In this document: piece by piece, positions 26,051 to 35,301 of the stretch
How the letters are laid out: each line of letters begins with the position of its first letter
Numbering within the stretch: the first letter of the stretch is position 1
The notes under the pieces: model-generated
What the model saw: the letters and a program-made list of their open reading frames with translations, nothing else
What the model was told of the DNA's origin: nothing
Database searches by the model: none
Assembly (NCBI GenBank): GCA_030697175.1
Contig: JAUYQR010000011.1
Coordinates: 372,001-436,000, forward strand
Length of the DNA: 64,000 nucleotides
Origin: Paracoccaceae bacterium
Lineage (GTDB): Bacteria; Pseudomonadota; Alphaproteobacteria; Rhodobacterales; Rhodobacteraceae
Direction: 5' to 3'
Made by a program: the position numbers and the translations under genes

Positions 26051-27043
26051 ATGACCCTGTCGCACAGCATGCTTGCCATGGAAATCTCGGCTCCGGGCGG
26101 GCCGGATGTTCTGAAACCTGTGTCCGTGCCGGTGCCGGTGCCGGGGCATGGCCAGATCATCATCCGCGTGGCCTATGCCGGGGTGAACCGGCCTGACGCG
26201 CTGCAACGCGCCGGGGCCTATGCGCCACCGCCCAGCGCCTCGCCGCTGCCGGGGCTGGAATGCTCCGGCACGGTGGTCGAGGTGGGGCCGGGGGTTACCC
26301 GCTGGCAGATCGGCGACAAGGTTTGCGCGCTGCTTCCCGGCGGCGGCTATGCCGAATACGTGGCGACGCCCGCCGCCCATGCGCTGCCGGTGCCCACCGG
26401 CATGTCGATGCGCGATGCGGCCTGCCTGCCGGAAACCTGCTTTACCGTCTGGTCGAACGTGGTGATGCGCGGCGGGCTGGCGGCGGGGGAGCGCTTTCTT
26501 GTGCATGGCGGCACGTCGGGCATCGGCACAACCGCGATCCAGATTGCCCGCGCACTGGGCGCGCGTGTCTTCGCCACCGCCGGAACGGATGAAAAGTGCA
26601 AGGTCTGCACCGATCTGGGTGCCGAGGCGGCGCTGAACTACCGGACCGAGGATTTCACCGCCGCGCTGAAGGCGGAAGGCGGGGCGAACCTGATTCTCGA
26701 CATGGTCGGCGGCGGCTATATCGAGCGGAACATCAAGGCGCTGGCCGATGACGGGCGCCTGGTGCAGATTGCCTTTCTGCAAGGCGCCAAGGCCGAGATC
26801 AACTTTGCCGAGGTGATGATGCGGCGGCTGACGATCACCGGGTCGACGCTGCGCCCGCAGTCGGACCTTGCCAAGGCCCGCATCGCCGCCGAGGTCGAGG
26901 TGCATGTCTGGCCGATGCTGGCCAGTGGCGCGCTGAAGGTGGTGCATGACAGCGAATACGACCTCAACGACGCCCCCGCGGCGCATTGGCGGATCGAAGC
27001 GCCCGGCCATGTGGGAAAGATCGTGCTGAAGGTCGAAAACTAG
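26051..27043 (+). CDS. NAD(P)H quinone oxidoreductase, PIG3-like MDR family
   Basis: A 330-residue medium-chain dehydrogenase/reductase lacking the zinc ligands of alcohol dehydrogenases. An N-terminal GroES-like domain is followed by a Rossmann domain with HGGTSGIGTTAIQIARALGA near residues 152-171. The overall pattern fits the PIG3/QOR group that reduces quinones with NADPH. It sits 10 bases after the COQ9 gene, which links it to quinone metabolism. Confidence 0.88.
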   Translation: MTLSHSMLAMEISAPGGPDVLKPVSVPVPVPGHGQIIIRVAYAGVNRPDALQRAGAYAPPPSASPLPGLECSGTVVEVGPGVTRWQIGDKVCALLPGGGYAEYVATPAAHALPVPTGMSMRDAACLPETCFTVWSNVVMRGGLAAGERFLVHGGTSGIGTTAIQIARALGARVFATAGTDEKCKVCTDLGAEAALNYRTEDFTAALKAEGGANLILDMVGGGYIERNIKALADDGRLVQIAFLQGAKAEINFAEVMMRRLTITGSTLRPQSDLAKARIAAEVEVHVWPMLASGALKVVHDSEYDLNDAPAAHWRIEAPGHVGKIVLKVEN

Positions 27044-27268
27044 GCAGCACACGGAGTTTTGACAGCGCGGATCAGGTTTGGAGCTTTCTTCACGCGCAAC
27101 CAGACCGAGCCTTTGGTAAGGTTTCTGTCAGGCGGGATCGGATTGTGCATCTGACCTTCGCCGGGCCAAAGTCCCCAGCTTTGCCCCGGCATCGGATATT
27201 GATCGAAACTTGCGTGCCTTCTGCCCCATAGAGCGTTGCATTTCAGCCTGCGATCCCGCCGGTCTTGC

Positions 27269-27907
27269 CTAGCGCACAGCCTCCAGCACCGCATCCTTCA
27301 GCGTGCAGTCGCGGATCACGTCCGCCCCGCAACGCCGGGGGTCCAGATCGGGCGTCAGACAGATGCGCACCTCCTGAATCAGGCCATCGCTGCAAGTGAC
27401 GGTGACCTGATCGCGCGTCATGCCGGGGTTTGCCTCCAGAAACGCCGCTTCGATCACCGATGCGGGCAGGGTCAGATCCTTGGACACGCGGCTGAACAGC
27501 GGGGGAACGGCAATACTGCCAAACGCTTGCCGGGCGGTCGCAAAGTAATCCGGCGCGGCAAGGCCGGCACAGCGGCCGTGCTTTTTCCACTGGTAGAAAG
27601 CAAGGCCCGACCCGCCCATGATATCGGCCATCGCCGCGGTTTCGGCGCGGCTGGGGTCACGCTGGACCGTGCGGCACCACGACGGCCAGCCATCTTCGTA
27701 TTGCGGCCAAAGTCCGTGCAGCACAAAGGTCAGCCCACGCCCCGGATCGCATTGCGGATCGTCGCGCGCGTCGCCTTCAAGTTCGCACCAGGCCGACGAC
27801 CACGACAGCGACATCACGTAATAATCGAAGTTGCCCGCCCGCTCGCCCTCGGCAAGGGTTGGTCCGGCCCACAACCCGACCAAGAGCGCCAACAGCATCC
27901 GCCGCAT
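27269..27907 (-). CDS. Ribonuclease T2 family protein
   Basis: A 212-residue secreted or periplasmic RNase. A Sec signal peptide covers about residues 1-19 (MRRMLLALLVGLWAG...LAEG). The first active-site block HGLWPQY is intact. The second block reads YQWKKHGRC, with Gln where many family members have Glu in HEWxKHG, while the Lys and His remain. Several Cys residues fit disulfides. AAGGGGAAGCG precedes ATG 27907. The 225 bases between this gene and the upstream oxidoreductase gene hold no gene I can support. Confidence 0.85.
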   Translation of the reverse strand: MRRMLLALLVGLWAGPTLAEGERAGNFDYYVMSLSWSSAWCELEGDARDDPQCDPGRGLTFVLHGLWPQYEDGWPSWCRTVQRDPSRAETAAMADIMGGSGLAFYQWKKHGRCAGLAAPDYFATARQAFGSIAVPPLFSRVSKDLTLPASVIEAAFLEANPGMTRDQVTVTCSDGLIQEVRICLTPDLDPRRCGADVIRDCTLKDAVLEAVR

Positions 27908-28031
27908 TTTCGCTTCCCCTTTTTTGGCGAAGGCCCTATATGGGCGGTGAATTCCCTGAAAACGTGGAACTCGCGGGCCTCGCCCGCCGCCGTTTTCCCG
28001 GCCCGGGAGAGATTTGTAAAGGAGAGATCCG

Positions 28032-28787
28032 ATGTCGAAGCCGCTTATGGCCAAAGCCACTGCCGTCTGGCTGGTGGACAACACGACCCTCAGCTTTGCC
28101 CAGATCGCCGACTTCTGCGGGATGCACGAGCTTGAGGTGCAGGGCATTGCGGACGGCGACGTGGCCGGCGGCGTCAAGGGTTTCGACCCGATCGCCAACA
28201 ACCAGCTTGACCCGATCGAGATCGAGCGCGCCCAGAAAGATCCGATCTACCGCATGAAGCTGAAGTTCAACGCCGCCGCCGTGGGCGAGGAGAAACGCCG
28301 TGGCCCGCGCTACACGCCGCTGTCCAAGCGTCAGGACCGCCCCGCCGCGATCCTGTGGCTGGTGAAGTTTCACCCCGAACTGTCGGACGGGGCCATCGGC
28401 AAACTGGTCGGCACCACCAAACCCACCATCCAGTCGATCCGCGAACGCAGCCACTGGAACATCTCGAACATCACGCCGATCGACCCGGTGGCACTTGGCC
28501 TGTGCCGCCAGTCGGAACTGGACGCCGCCGTGCAGGCCGCTGCCCGCAAGAAGGCCTCCGAAGGGTCGGTGATGTCGGACGACGAGCGGCGCAAGCTGGT
28601 GTCCACCGAACAGTCGCTTGGCATGTCGCCCGAACCGAAGATGCCGGAACCGTTGTCCGGGCTGGAAGTCTTTGGCGATGACGACAAGGACGCGAACACC
28701 GATTTCTCGGACGCAGAAAGCTTTTTCAACCTGCCGCAGGGTGACGACGACGAGGATGACGAGGACGAAAAGCCCAGCCGCCGCTAG
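28032..28787 (+). CDS. trcR: Cell cycle transcriptional regulator TrcR (DUF1013)
   Basis: A 251-residue protein of the DUF1013 family, found in alphaproteobacteria and named TrcR. The N-terminal two thirds are strongly conserved in the family (LVDNTTLSFAQIADFCGMHE near the start; KFHPELSDGAIGKLVGTTKP near 118-137) and contain a helix-turn-helix-like element. The C-terminal tail is very acidic (about residues 210-246) and likely disordered. An AAAGGAGAGATCC ribosome binding site precedes ATG 28032. It is monocistronic with its own terminator. Confidence 0.9.
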   Translation: MSKPLMAKATAVWLVDNTTLSFAQIADFCGMHELEVQGIADGDVAGGVKGFDPIANNQLDPIEIERAQKDPIYRMKLKFNAAAVGEEKRRGPRYTPLSKRQDRPAAILWLVKFHPELSDGAIGKLVGTTKPTIQSIRERSHWNISNITPIDPVALGLCRQSELDAAVQAAARKKASEGSVMSDDERRKLVSTEQSLGMSPEPKMPEPLSGLEVFGDDDKDANTDFSDAESFFNLPQGDDDEDDEDEKPSRR

Positions 28788-28812
28788 GACGCAGCCGCGC
28801 TGAACCGAAAAG

Positions 28813-28838
28813 ACCCTGGTCTTGCGACCGGGGTTTTT
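28813..28838 (+). terminator. Rho-independent terminator of trcR
   Basis: ACCCTGGTC (28813-28821) pairs with GACCGGGGT (28826-28834), including one T-G pair, around the loop TTGC and runs into TTTTT. It lies 26 bases after the trcR stop. The following 250 bases to fghA contain no gene I can support. Confidence 0.9.
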
Positions 28839-29090
28839 CCTTGCTGTGGCATGATCGGTCCTGGTCGGTCTTGCCAACCTCGCCACCCAGCGGTCCGACA
28901 TCACATGGGGCAAGTTCCCGACGCCAGAGAGGCCCGGTCCGCATGCTGAAATCGGACAACGCGATCGTGATTTCAACGAGCTTGCCTCGGCTTGTTTGGG
29001 CCAGTGTGGTTGTCTTGCCGCGCGGCCCTTTACCTCGGTGACGCCGCACCCTATTCGGCAGTGACACGATCCAGCGAGGAGAGGTCAGAC

Positions 29091-29921
29091 ATGCGCACGA
29101 TTTCCGAAAGCCGGGCCTTCGGTGGCGTTCAGGGCGTCTACGCCCACCAGTCCAGCGCCTGCGGTGGCGAGATGACCTTTGGTCTCTATCTGCCCGAACA
29201 GGCGGAGGAAGGCCCGGTGCCGCTGTTGTGGTTCCTGTCGGGTCTGACCTGCACGCATGAAAACGCGATGATGAAGGCCGGTGCGCAACGCTGGGCCTCC
29301 GAAATGGGCCTTGCCGTCGTCTATCCCGACACCAGCCCGCGCGGCGAAGGCGTGGCCAACCACGAGGCCTTTGATCTGGGTCAGGGTGCGGGGTTCTACG
29401 TCAACGCGACACAAAAGCCCTGGGCGCCGCATTTCCGGATGTGGGATTACGTGACCGAGGAACTGCCGCGCCTGTTGTTCAACGCCTTCCCGGTGGCCGA
29501 GGCGGCGCAGGCCATCACCGGCCATTCGATGGGCGGCCACGGTGCGCTGACCATCGCGATGAGCTTTCCCGGGCGCTTCCGCTCCGTCTCGGCCTTCGCG
29601 CCGATCTGCAACCCGACGGCCAGCGACTGGGGCCGTCCGCAGTTTCTTGCCTATCTCGGCGCAGACGAGGCGACATGGGCGGCACATGATGCGACAAACC
29701 TGATGCGCAAGCGGGGCTTTGACGGGCCGATGCTGGTGGATCAGGGCACGGCGGACCAGTTTCTGGACAAGCTGCGACCCGAGGCACTGGCCGAAGCGAT
29801 GGTCACGGCCCGTCAAGGCGGCACGTTCAGGATGCAAAAGGGCTATGACCACAGCTATTTCTTCGTCTCGACCTTCATGGAAGAGCATGTCGCGTTCCAC
29901 GCTGCGGCGCTGCACGCTTAG
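29091..29921 (+). CDS. fghA: S-formylglutathione hydrolase
   Basis: A 276-residue alpha/beta hydrolase that releases formate and glutathione from S-formylglutathione in formaldehyde detoxification. The nucleophile Ser146 lies in GHSMGGHG, with Asp in the VDQGTAD segment and His in YDHSYFF completing the triad. SGLTCTHENAMMKAG near residue 50 is a family signature. GAGGAGAGGTCAGAC precedes ATG 29091. It overlaps the CAP-domain gene by 35 bases. The glutathione-dependent formaldehyde dehydrogenase partner is not in the window. Confidence 0.95.
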   Translation: MRTISESRAFGGVQGVYAHQSSACGGEMTFGLYLPEQAEEGPVPLLWFLSGLTCTHENAMMKAGAQRWASEMGLAVVYPDTSPRGEGVANHEAFDLGQGAGFYVNATQKPWAPHFRMWDYVTEELPRLLFNAFPVAEAAQAITGHSMGGHGALTIAMSFPGRFRSVSAFAPICNPTASDWGRPQFLAYLGADEATWAAHDATNLMRKRGFDGPMLVDQGTADQFLDKLRPEALAEAMVTARQGGTFRMQKGYDHSYFFVSTFMEEHVAFHAAALHA

Positions 29922-30372
29922 TGCGGCGGTGGTGATGGCCTTGGCCGCCCCTGCTGCAGCCGGGCAGGCCGAGGCGACGCTGTCGGCGATCAACGGCGCG
30001 CGGGCAGAGGCCGGCTGTCCGGCGCTGGTGCTGAACCCGCAGTTGAATGCGGCGGCCAGAAACCATGCCCGCGCGATGGCCGAGCAGGACTTCTTTGGCC
30101 ATGCCGGCCGCGACGGCAGCCGCCTTGGCAACCGGATCAAGCGGCAGGGCTACAGCTATCGCTCGGCGGCGGAAAACATCGCGGCGGGGCAGTCCTCGGT
30201 GACGCAGGTGGTGCGAGGCTGGCTGCAAAGCGCGGGGCACCGGCGCAACATCCTGAACTGCGGGATGCGGGAAACCGGGATCGCGGTGGTCTATGAGGCG
30301 GACGACCGGCCCTTGCGCGGCAGCAGCTATCCCTTGCGTTACTATTGGGTGCAGGTCTTTGCCGCACCATGA
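29887..30372 (+). CDS. CAP (SCP/PR1) domain secreted protein
   Basis: A 161-residue protein with a likely Sec signal peptide (residues 1-25, ending APAAA-GQ) and one CAP domain. Family features are the HAR-type motif ([14 protein letters not shown], near residues 58-71), AAENIAAG near 96 and the HRRNILN segment near 119. CAP proteins are extracytoplasmic with varied roles, and nothing here fixes its function. The start overlaps the end of fghA by 35 bases and has GGAAG upstream. Its stop overlaps the next gene by four bases. Confidence 0.85.
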   Translation: MSRSTLRRCTLSAAVVMALAAPAAAGQAEATLSAINGARAEAGCPALVLNPQLNAAARNHARAMAEQDFFGHAGRDGSRLGNRIKRQGYSYRSAAENIAAGQSSVTQVVRGWLQSAGHRRNILNCGMRETGIAVVYEADDRPLRGSSYPLRYYWVQVFAAP

Positions 30373-30824
30373 GTAACCGGCGCATCTTTATCGACGCCGA
30401 CGCCTGCCCGGTAAAGGCCGAGGCGGAGCGGGTGGCGACGCGGCTTGGCGTGCGGATGATGCTGGTGTCGAACGGGGGCATAAGGCCCTCGCAGAACCCG
30501 CTGGTTGAAAGCGTGTTCGTGGCCGCAGGGCCGGACGAGGCCGACAAGTGGATCGCCGAGGCCTGCGGGCCGGGTGATGTGGTGGTGACCGGCGATATCC
30601 CTCTGGCCGCGAAATGCGTGGCGGCGGGGGCGCGGGTGGTCAAGCACAATGGCGAGGAATTGACCGCCGCGAATGTGGGCATGGCGCTGGCGACGCGGGA
30701 TCTGATGGCGGACCTGCGGTCGGCTGATCCGTTCCGGCAGGGCGGCGGCAAGATGTTTTCCAAGGCCGACCGAAGCCGGTTTCTGGATGTGCTGGACCGG
30801 GTGCTGCGGGCCGGGCGGGGGTAA
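30369..30824 (+). CDS. YaiI/YqxD (UPF0178, DUF188) family protein
   Basis: A 151-residue conserved protein of the UPF0178 family. The N-terminus [17 protein letters not shown] is diagnostic, as are [13 protein letters not shown] and the C-terminal [18 protein letters not shown]. The conserved Asp residues suggest a PIN-like nuclease fold, but no activity is established. ATG 30369 overlaps the CAP gene stop (ATGA); a frame extension inside the CAP gene is unsupported. Confidence 0.92.
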   Translation: MSNRRIFIDADACPVKAEAERVATRLGVRMMLVSNGGIRPSQNPLVESVFVAAGPDEADKWIAEACGPGDVVVTGDIPLAAKCVAAGARVVKHNGEELTAANVGMALATRDLMADLRSADPFRQGGGKMFSKADRSRFLDVLDRVLRAGRG

Positions 30825-30825
30825 C

Positions 30826-30840
30826 GTCCCACCGTGGGAC
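30826..30840. repeat. 15-base palindrome GTCCCACCGTGGGAC
   Basis: GTCCCAC and GTGGGAC flank a single C directly after the stop of the YaiI-family gene and 130 bases before the EamA transporter gene. There is no T run, so it looks more like a protein-binding site than a terminator. Confidence 0.4.
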
Positions 30841-30970
30841 ACCTGTCTGACGCTAAAGAAAACAACGGCTTGGCAAGACGCCTTTACGAATTGTTACCTA
30901 TTCTTCAGGATCGACGCGCGATGTCGCGGCCAGAACAGACGGCCCCGGCACGGCGCGGTCATCTGGCGCC

Positions 30971-31906
30971 ATGGCACGCAATCCGGCCCTGACGGGCATC
31001 CTGTTCGCCGCTGGCGGAACCATCATCTTTTCGGTCAACGACGTGGCGATCAAGTTCCTGTCGGGCGGCTATGCGCTGCATCAGGTGATCCTCATACGCG
31101 CCTTTGTGGCGATGGCCTTCATCCTGGCCTTCATCGCCTTCAGCGGCACCGGGTTTGCCCAGTTGCGCACCCGCCGTCCGAAGACGCACCTGCTGCGCGT
31201 GGCAATCGTGATGGTGTCGAACGTCACGTTCTTTCTGGGGCTGGCGGCGTTGCCGTTGGCCGATGCGGTGGCGGTGGCCTTTGTCAGCCCGATTGCGATC
31301 ACCGTGCTGTCGGTGCTGTTCCTGAAGGAAACCGTCGGCCCGCGCCGCTGGGCGGCGGTGATCCTTGGCATGATCGGGGTGCTCATCATGCTGCGCCCCG
31401 GTGCCGGGGTGATCCAGCCAGCGGCGATTCTGGTGCTGATCTCGGCCATCCTTTACGCCGCCGGAAACCTGCTGGCGCGGCAGATGGGCGGCACCGAAAG
31501 CGCGATGACGCTGGGGTTCTTCGTGCAGGCGGGGTTCATCATTGTCAGCGTGGCGATGGGGCTTTGGGTTGGCGACGGGCATCTGGCGACCGATGACAAG
31601 ATCTGGGCCTTCCTGTTTCGTCCCTGGATCTGGCCACCCGTTGCCGACTGGCCGATCTTTCTGGCCACCGGGCTGGCGGTGGGCATTGGCGGCATGATGG
31701 TGACGCAAGCCTACCGCACGGCGGAGGCCGGGCTGGTGGCACCCTTTGAATACGTGGGGATGCCTGCCGCCATCATCTGGGGCGCCGTGGTTTTCGGCAC
31801 TTTCCCCGACCTGACCGCCTGGGCGGGGATTGCGCTCATTTGCGGATCGGGCCTCTATACGCTGTGGCGGGAAACGGCGCGCAAGAAGGAAGCCCATGCA
31901 GCCTGA
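30971..31906 (+). CDS. EamA/DMT family transporter
   Basis: A 311-residue inner-membrane protein with ten predicted membrane spans arranged as two EamA repeats (about residues 8-140 and 155-295). Substrates in this superfamily range from amino acids to metabolites and cannot be read from sequence. The gene overlaps the HAD phosphatase gene by 11 bases, and that gene overlaps the ornithine cyclodeaminase homologue, so the three form one unit that may export or import an amino acid derivative. Confidence 0.88.
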   Translation: MARNPALTGILFAAGGTIIFSVNDVAIKFLSGGYALHQVILIRAFVAMAFILAFIAFSGTGFAQLRTRRPKTHLLRVAIVMVSNVTFFLGLAALPLADAVAVAFVSPIAITVLSVLFLKETVGPRRWAAVILGMIGVLIMLRPGAGVIQPAAILVLISAILYAAGNLLARQMGGTESAMTLGFFVQAGFIIVSVAMGLWVGDGHLATDDKIWAFLFRPWIWPPVADWPIFLATGLAVGIGGMMVTQAYRTAEAGLVAPFEYVGMPAAIIWGAVVFGTFPDLTAWAGIALICGSGLYTLWRETARKKEAHAA

Positions 31907-32519
31907 GGCAGTGATCTTCGACATTGGCAACGTGCTGACCCGCTGGCAGCCCGAAGCGTTCTATGACCGGGTGATCGGCGAGGACCGCCGCCGCGCACTG
32001 TTTGCCGCGGTGGACCTGCACGCGATGAACGAGATCGTCGATGCGGGCGGCCTGTTTCGCGAGACGATCTATGGCTGGGCCGACCGGCACCCGGCGTGGG
32101 CGCCCGAAGTTCGCATGTGGTATGACCGCTGGATCGAGCTTGCCAGCCCGCGCATCGAAGGGTCGATCGCGCTGCTGCGCGCATTGCGGGGAAAAGGCGT
32201 GCCGGTGTTCAGCCTGACCAACTTTGGCAGCTATTCCTACGAGGAAGCGCGGGGAAAGCTGGATTTCCTGAGCGAGTTCGACCGGGAATATGTGTCAGGC
32301 CGGATGGGAGTGACGAAACCCGACCCGCGCATCTATGCGATGGTCGAGGAAGATTGCGGTGTGGCGCCCGGACGGCTGTTGTTCGCTGACGACCGGGCCG
32401 ACAACATCACGGCCGCGGCGCGGCGCGGCTGGCGCACGCATCAGTTTGAAAGCTGGCAGGGCTGGGCGGCGCGACTGGTCGCCGAGGGGCTGCTGACCAC
32501 GGGGGAGGCAGGGCTATGA
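31896..32519 (+). CDS. HAD superfamily hydrolase (YihX-like)
   Basis: A 207-residue haloacid-dehalogenase-type phosphatase. Motif I is FDIGNVL near residue 8, motif II is the Thr in FSLTNFG near 106, motif III the Lys in GVTKPDPRIY near 146 and motif IV FADDRADN near 166. The DxGN form of motif I is seen in YihX-type sugar phosphatases. ATG 31896 lies inside the end of the transporter gene. The substrate is unknown. Confidence 0.87.
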   Translation: MQPEAVIFDIGNVLTRWQPEAFYDRVIGEDRRRALFAAVDLHAMNEIVDAGGLFRETIYGWADRHPAWAPEVRMWYDRWIELASPRIEGSIALLRALRGKGVPVFSLTNFGSYSYEEARGKLDFLSEFDREYVSGRMGVTKPDPRIYAMVEEDCGVAPGRLLFADDRADNITAAARRGWRTHQFESWQGWAARLVAEGLLTTGEAGL

Positions 32520-33421
32520 CCATCGAGATGATTCCGTTTGCCGCCGAGGCGCATATGACCTGGGCCGGGATGACGGCGGCGCTGGAGGCGGGGCATCGCC
32601 TGCCGCGCGCCGACATTGCCGACCTGTTGGTCTACCGGGGCGAGGATACGCTTCTGGATCGGGGCGCGTGGATCGACGGCCTGGGCGCACTGGTCAAGAT
32701 CGGCACCATCGTTCCGGGCAATGCAAAACGCGGCAAGCCCACGATCAACGGCATCGTCAACCTTTTTGACGACCAGACCGGAGAGCTGACCGCGCTGCTG
32801 GATTTCCACCTTGTGACCAAGTGGAAGACCGCCGGCGACAGCCTGCTTTCCGCCTCGCGGCTGGCCCGCAAGGACAGTCGCAACATCCTGCTGGTGGGCG
32901 CGGGAACCGTGGCGCGCAACATGGTGGACGCCTATTCCAGCATCTTTCCGGGCGCCCGCTTCACGGTCTGGAGCCGCACCCGCGCCACGGCCGAGGCGAT
33001 GGGCCTGCCGGTGGCCGATGATCTGGAGGCGGCGGTGAAGGCGGCCGACATCATCTGCACCGCGACACTGACGGAAACTCCGCTGATCAAGGGCGCATGG
33101 CTGCAACCGGGCCAGCACCTTGACCTGATCGGGGCCTACAAACCCTCGATGCGCGAGGTCGACGATGCCGCGATGGCGCGGGCGCGGATCTTTGTCGACA
33201 GCCGGGCGACCACGATCCCCCATATTGGCGAGCTGATCGACCCGCTGAAATCCGGGGCGATCACCGAAGCCGACGTGATCGCCGATTTCTACGACGACCC
33301 GGCGCTGTTCACCCGCCGCACGGACGACGAGATCACCATCGCCAAGAACGGCGGCGGCGCGCATCTGGATCTGATGACGGCGACCTACATCGCGGAATGC
33401 TGGTCAGCCAAGGGGCGATGA
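32516..33421 (+). CDS. Ornithine cyclodeaminase / mu-crystallin family protein
   Basis: A 301-residue NAD(P)-binding protein. The Rossmann motif GAGTVARN lies near residue 125, followed by VWSRT. The segment GKPTINGIVNLFDDQTGELTA-like near 76-96 is the substrate region of the family, which includes ornithine cyclodeaminases, alanine dehydrogenases of archaeal type and pyrroline-2-carboxylate reductases. ATGA overlap couples it to the HAD gene. Substrate is not fixed. A pyrroline-2-carboxylate reductase role would link it to the hydroxyproline-type dehydratase at 62266, but that gene is far away. Confidence 0.88.
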   Translation: MTIEMIPFAAEAHMTWAGMTAALEAGHRLPRADIADLLVYRGEDTLLDRGAWIDGLGALVKIGTIVPGNAKRGKPTINGIVNLFDDQTGELTALLDFHLVTKWKTAGDSLLSASRLARKDSRNILLVGAGTVARNMVDAYSSIFPGARFTVWSRTRATAEAMGLPVADDLEAAVKAADIICTATLTETPLIKGAWLQPGQHLDLIGAYKPSMREVDDAAMARARIFVDSRATTIPHIGELIDPLKSGAITEADVIADFYDDPALFTRRTDDEITIAKNGGGAHLDLMTATYIAECWSAKGR

Positions 33422-33438
33422 GGCGGGCCGCGCGGCGG

Positions 33439-34509
33439 TCACACCAGAAGGCGGCGGTCCGTGACGGGGAAGTGCCGCACCATCCCGGCGTCGATCCCGC
33501 GACCGAACGGCCTTGGGTCCAGCCGCACCGTCTCGCCGGTTCTTGCCGCCTCGTCGATGGCCAGCAGGGCGCGCATGTCGGCAAGGCCTTCGCCGCCGTC
33601 CGCTTCCGGTGGCACGCCTTGGGCGATGCAGTCGGAAAAGCAGGCGATCTGGCCCGCGAAGTGGTCAACCTGACGGAAGGTCTGGCGCTGTTCGTTGCCC
33701 GGCGTGCGGATGGTCATTTGCAGGACCGAGTCGAACTTGAACGCGGGGTCGAGGATCAGTTCGGCCCTTGATCCGACGATGCGGATCGTTTCGGTTTCGG
33801 CCGAGCCGAACGAACAGAAGAACTGCGCCAGGCGGTCGCCCGGAAAGCGCAGGGTGACGGCAAGGCTGGCGTCGATTTCCGCAAAGCGCGGGTCGGTGGC
33901 GGGGCGGCTGGCCATCGCCTGCACGGCGAGGGGTTCGGCGGCAAAGACGTGGCGGGCGGCGTTCAGGCAATAGACGCCGACATCGGGCAGCGCCCCGCCC
34001 CAGTGACCGGCCTTCAGCCGATGATTGCCAAGCCGGGTCTGAAAGCCGAAGGTCGCGGCAAAATAGACCGGATCACCGATCTGGCCCTGCCGCACCGCGT
34101 TGATCATCGCATGGGTGCCGGGTTCGTTGTGCAGCCGGTAGGCGGTCATCAGATAGGCACCGCTCGCCTTGGCGGCGGCGATCATCGCGTCGCTTTCGGC
34201 CAGGGTGGTGGCAAGCGGCTTTTCCACCATGACATGCTTGCCCGCCCGCAGCGCGCGGATGGCGAAATCGGCGTGCATCGAATTGGGCAGGGCGACATAG
34301 ACGGCGTCGATCCGGTCGCTGGCCAGAAGCGCGTCGTAATCGGCGTAGGACACAACCTCTGGCACGCCGTGGAAATCGGCCAGTTTCCGCGCCGCATCGG
34401 GACTGCCCGACACGATGGCCTGCATCCGCGAATTCCCGGTCGTGGCGACCGCGGGCATGAAGGCTTCCTGCGAGATCCAGCCGGCGCCAACAACAGCGTA
34501 TCTGATCAT
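33439..34509 (-). CDS. Gfo/Idh/MocA family oxidoreductase
   Basis: A 356-residue NAD(P)-dependent sugar or cyclitol dehydrogenase. The Rossmann start is YAVVGAGWISQEAF, the EKPLA motif lies near residue 95, and the central segment GGALPDVGVYCLNAARH supplies the usual catalytic Asp/His region. It lies 30 bases downstream of the XylF-type ABC transporter genes on the same strand and is probably cotranscribed with them, so it may act on the imported sugar. The related glucose-fructose oxidoreductase branch is its closest-looking group. Confidence 0.87.
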   Translation of the reverse strand: MIRYAVVGAGWISQEAFMPAVATTGNSRMQAIVSGSPDAARKLADFHGVPEVVSYADYDALLASDRIDAVYVALPNSMHADFAIRALRAGKHVMVEKPLATTLAESDAMIAAAKASGAYLMTAYRLHNEPGTHAMINAVRQGQIGDPVYFAATFGFQTRLGNHRLKAGHWGGALPDVGVYCLNAARHVFAAEPLAVQAMASRPATDPRFAEIDASLAVTLRFPGDRLAQFFCSFGSAETETIRIVGSRAELILDPAFKFDSVLQMTIRTPGNEQRQTFRQVDHFAGQIACFSDCIAQGVPPEADGGEGLADMRALLAIDEAARTGETVRLDPRPFGRGIDAGMVRHFPVTDRRLLV

Positions 34510-34539
34510 GATGGTCCTATGGAGTGGGGTGCGCAGCCG

Positions 34540-35301
34540 TCAGGCTGCCTTTGCGGGTTTCTTGCCCATGATGATCATGCCGAGAAGGTCGTCATCGGTG
34601 ACCGCGTCGACCTTTACCGTGCCGACAAGCTGGCCGTTCTTCATCACGCAGGCGCGGTCGCACAGTTTCATCACGTTGTGGATGTCATGCTCGATCAGGA
34701 AGATCCCCAGACCCTGCGCCTTCAGCTCCTGGATCAGTTCCGCCACCATCTGCGTCTCGTGCGGGCCGAGGGCGGCGGTGGGTTCATCCATGATCAGGAT
34801 GCGGGCATTGAAGTAGACTGCCCGCGCGATGGCGACCGATTGGCGCTGACCGCCGGAAAGCGCCGACACCGGCACGTTGAACTTGCGGAAGTTCGGATTG
34901 AGCCGCGCCATGATCTTGCGGGTCTCGGCCTCCATCTTGGATTCGTCGACGAAGCCGAAGGCGTTGACCAACTCGCGCCCCAGAAACAGGTTCGAGGCGG
35001 CGTCAAGATTGTCGGCCAGTGCCAGCGTCTGGTAGATCGTCTCGATGTTCAGCGCGCGGGCGTCGCGCGGGCTGTTGATATCGACCTTCTCGCCGTTGAT
35101 CAGGATCTGCCCGCTGTCGGCCTTGTAGGCACCCGACAGGCACTTGATCAGCGTCGATTTGCCGGCGCCGTTGTGGCCCAGAAGGCCGACGACCTCGCCG
35201 GGGCAGAGATCGACCGTGACGTGATCGACAGCCTTGATACCGCCGAACGAGATCGAGATATCGCGCATCTCGACCAGAGGGGTGTGGGGGGTGTTGCTCA
35301 T
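34540..35301 (-). CDS. Sugar ABC transporter ATP-binding protein, single-domain XylG/FrcA type
   Basis: A 253-residue ATPase. Walker A (GHNGAGKST), the LSGGQ signature ([14 protein letters not shown]) and Walker B ([11 protein letters not shown]) are all intact. It has one nucleotide-binding domain, unlike the double-domain RbsA/XylG of E. coli, as is common in alphaproteobacterial FrcA and XylG proteins. ATG 35301 overlaps the permease stop (ATGA). Together with the permease and the binding protein it forms a CUT2-type monosaccharide importer. Confidence 0.92.
   Translation of the reverse strand: MSNTPHTPLVEMRDISISFGGIKAVDHVTVDLCPGEVVGLLGHNGAGKSTLIKCLSGAYKADSGQILINGEKVDINSPRDARALNIETIYQTLALADNLDAASNLFLGRELVNAFGFVDESKMEAETRKIMARLNPNFRKFNVPVSALSGGQRQSVAIARAVYFNARILIMDEPTAALGPHETQMVAELIQELKAQGLGIFLIEHDIHNVMKLCDRACVMKNGQLVGTVKVDAVTDDDLLGMIIMGKKPAKAA

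Noticed and set aside
27040-27294. 84-codon minus-strand frame after the quinone oxidoreductase gene
   Set aside because: It overlaps the RNase T2 gene end, has no convincing start signal and no family pattern.
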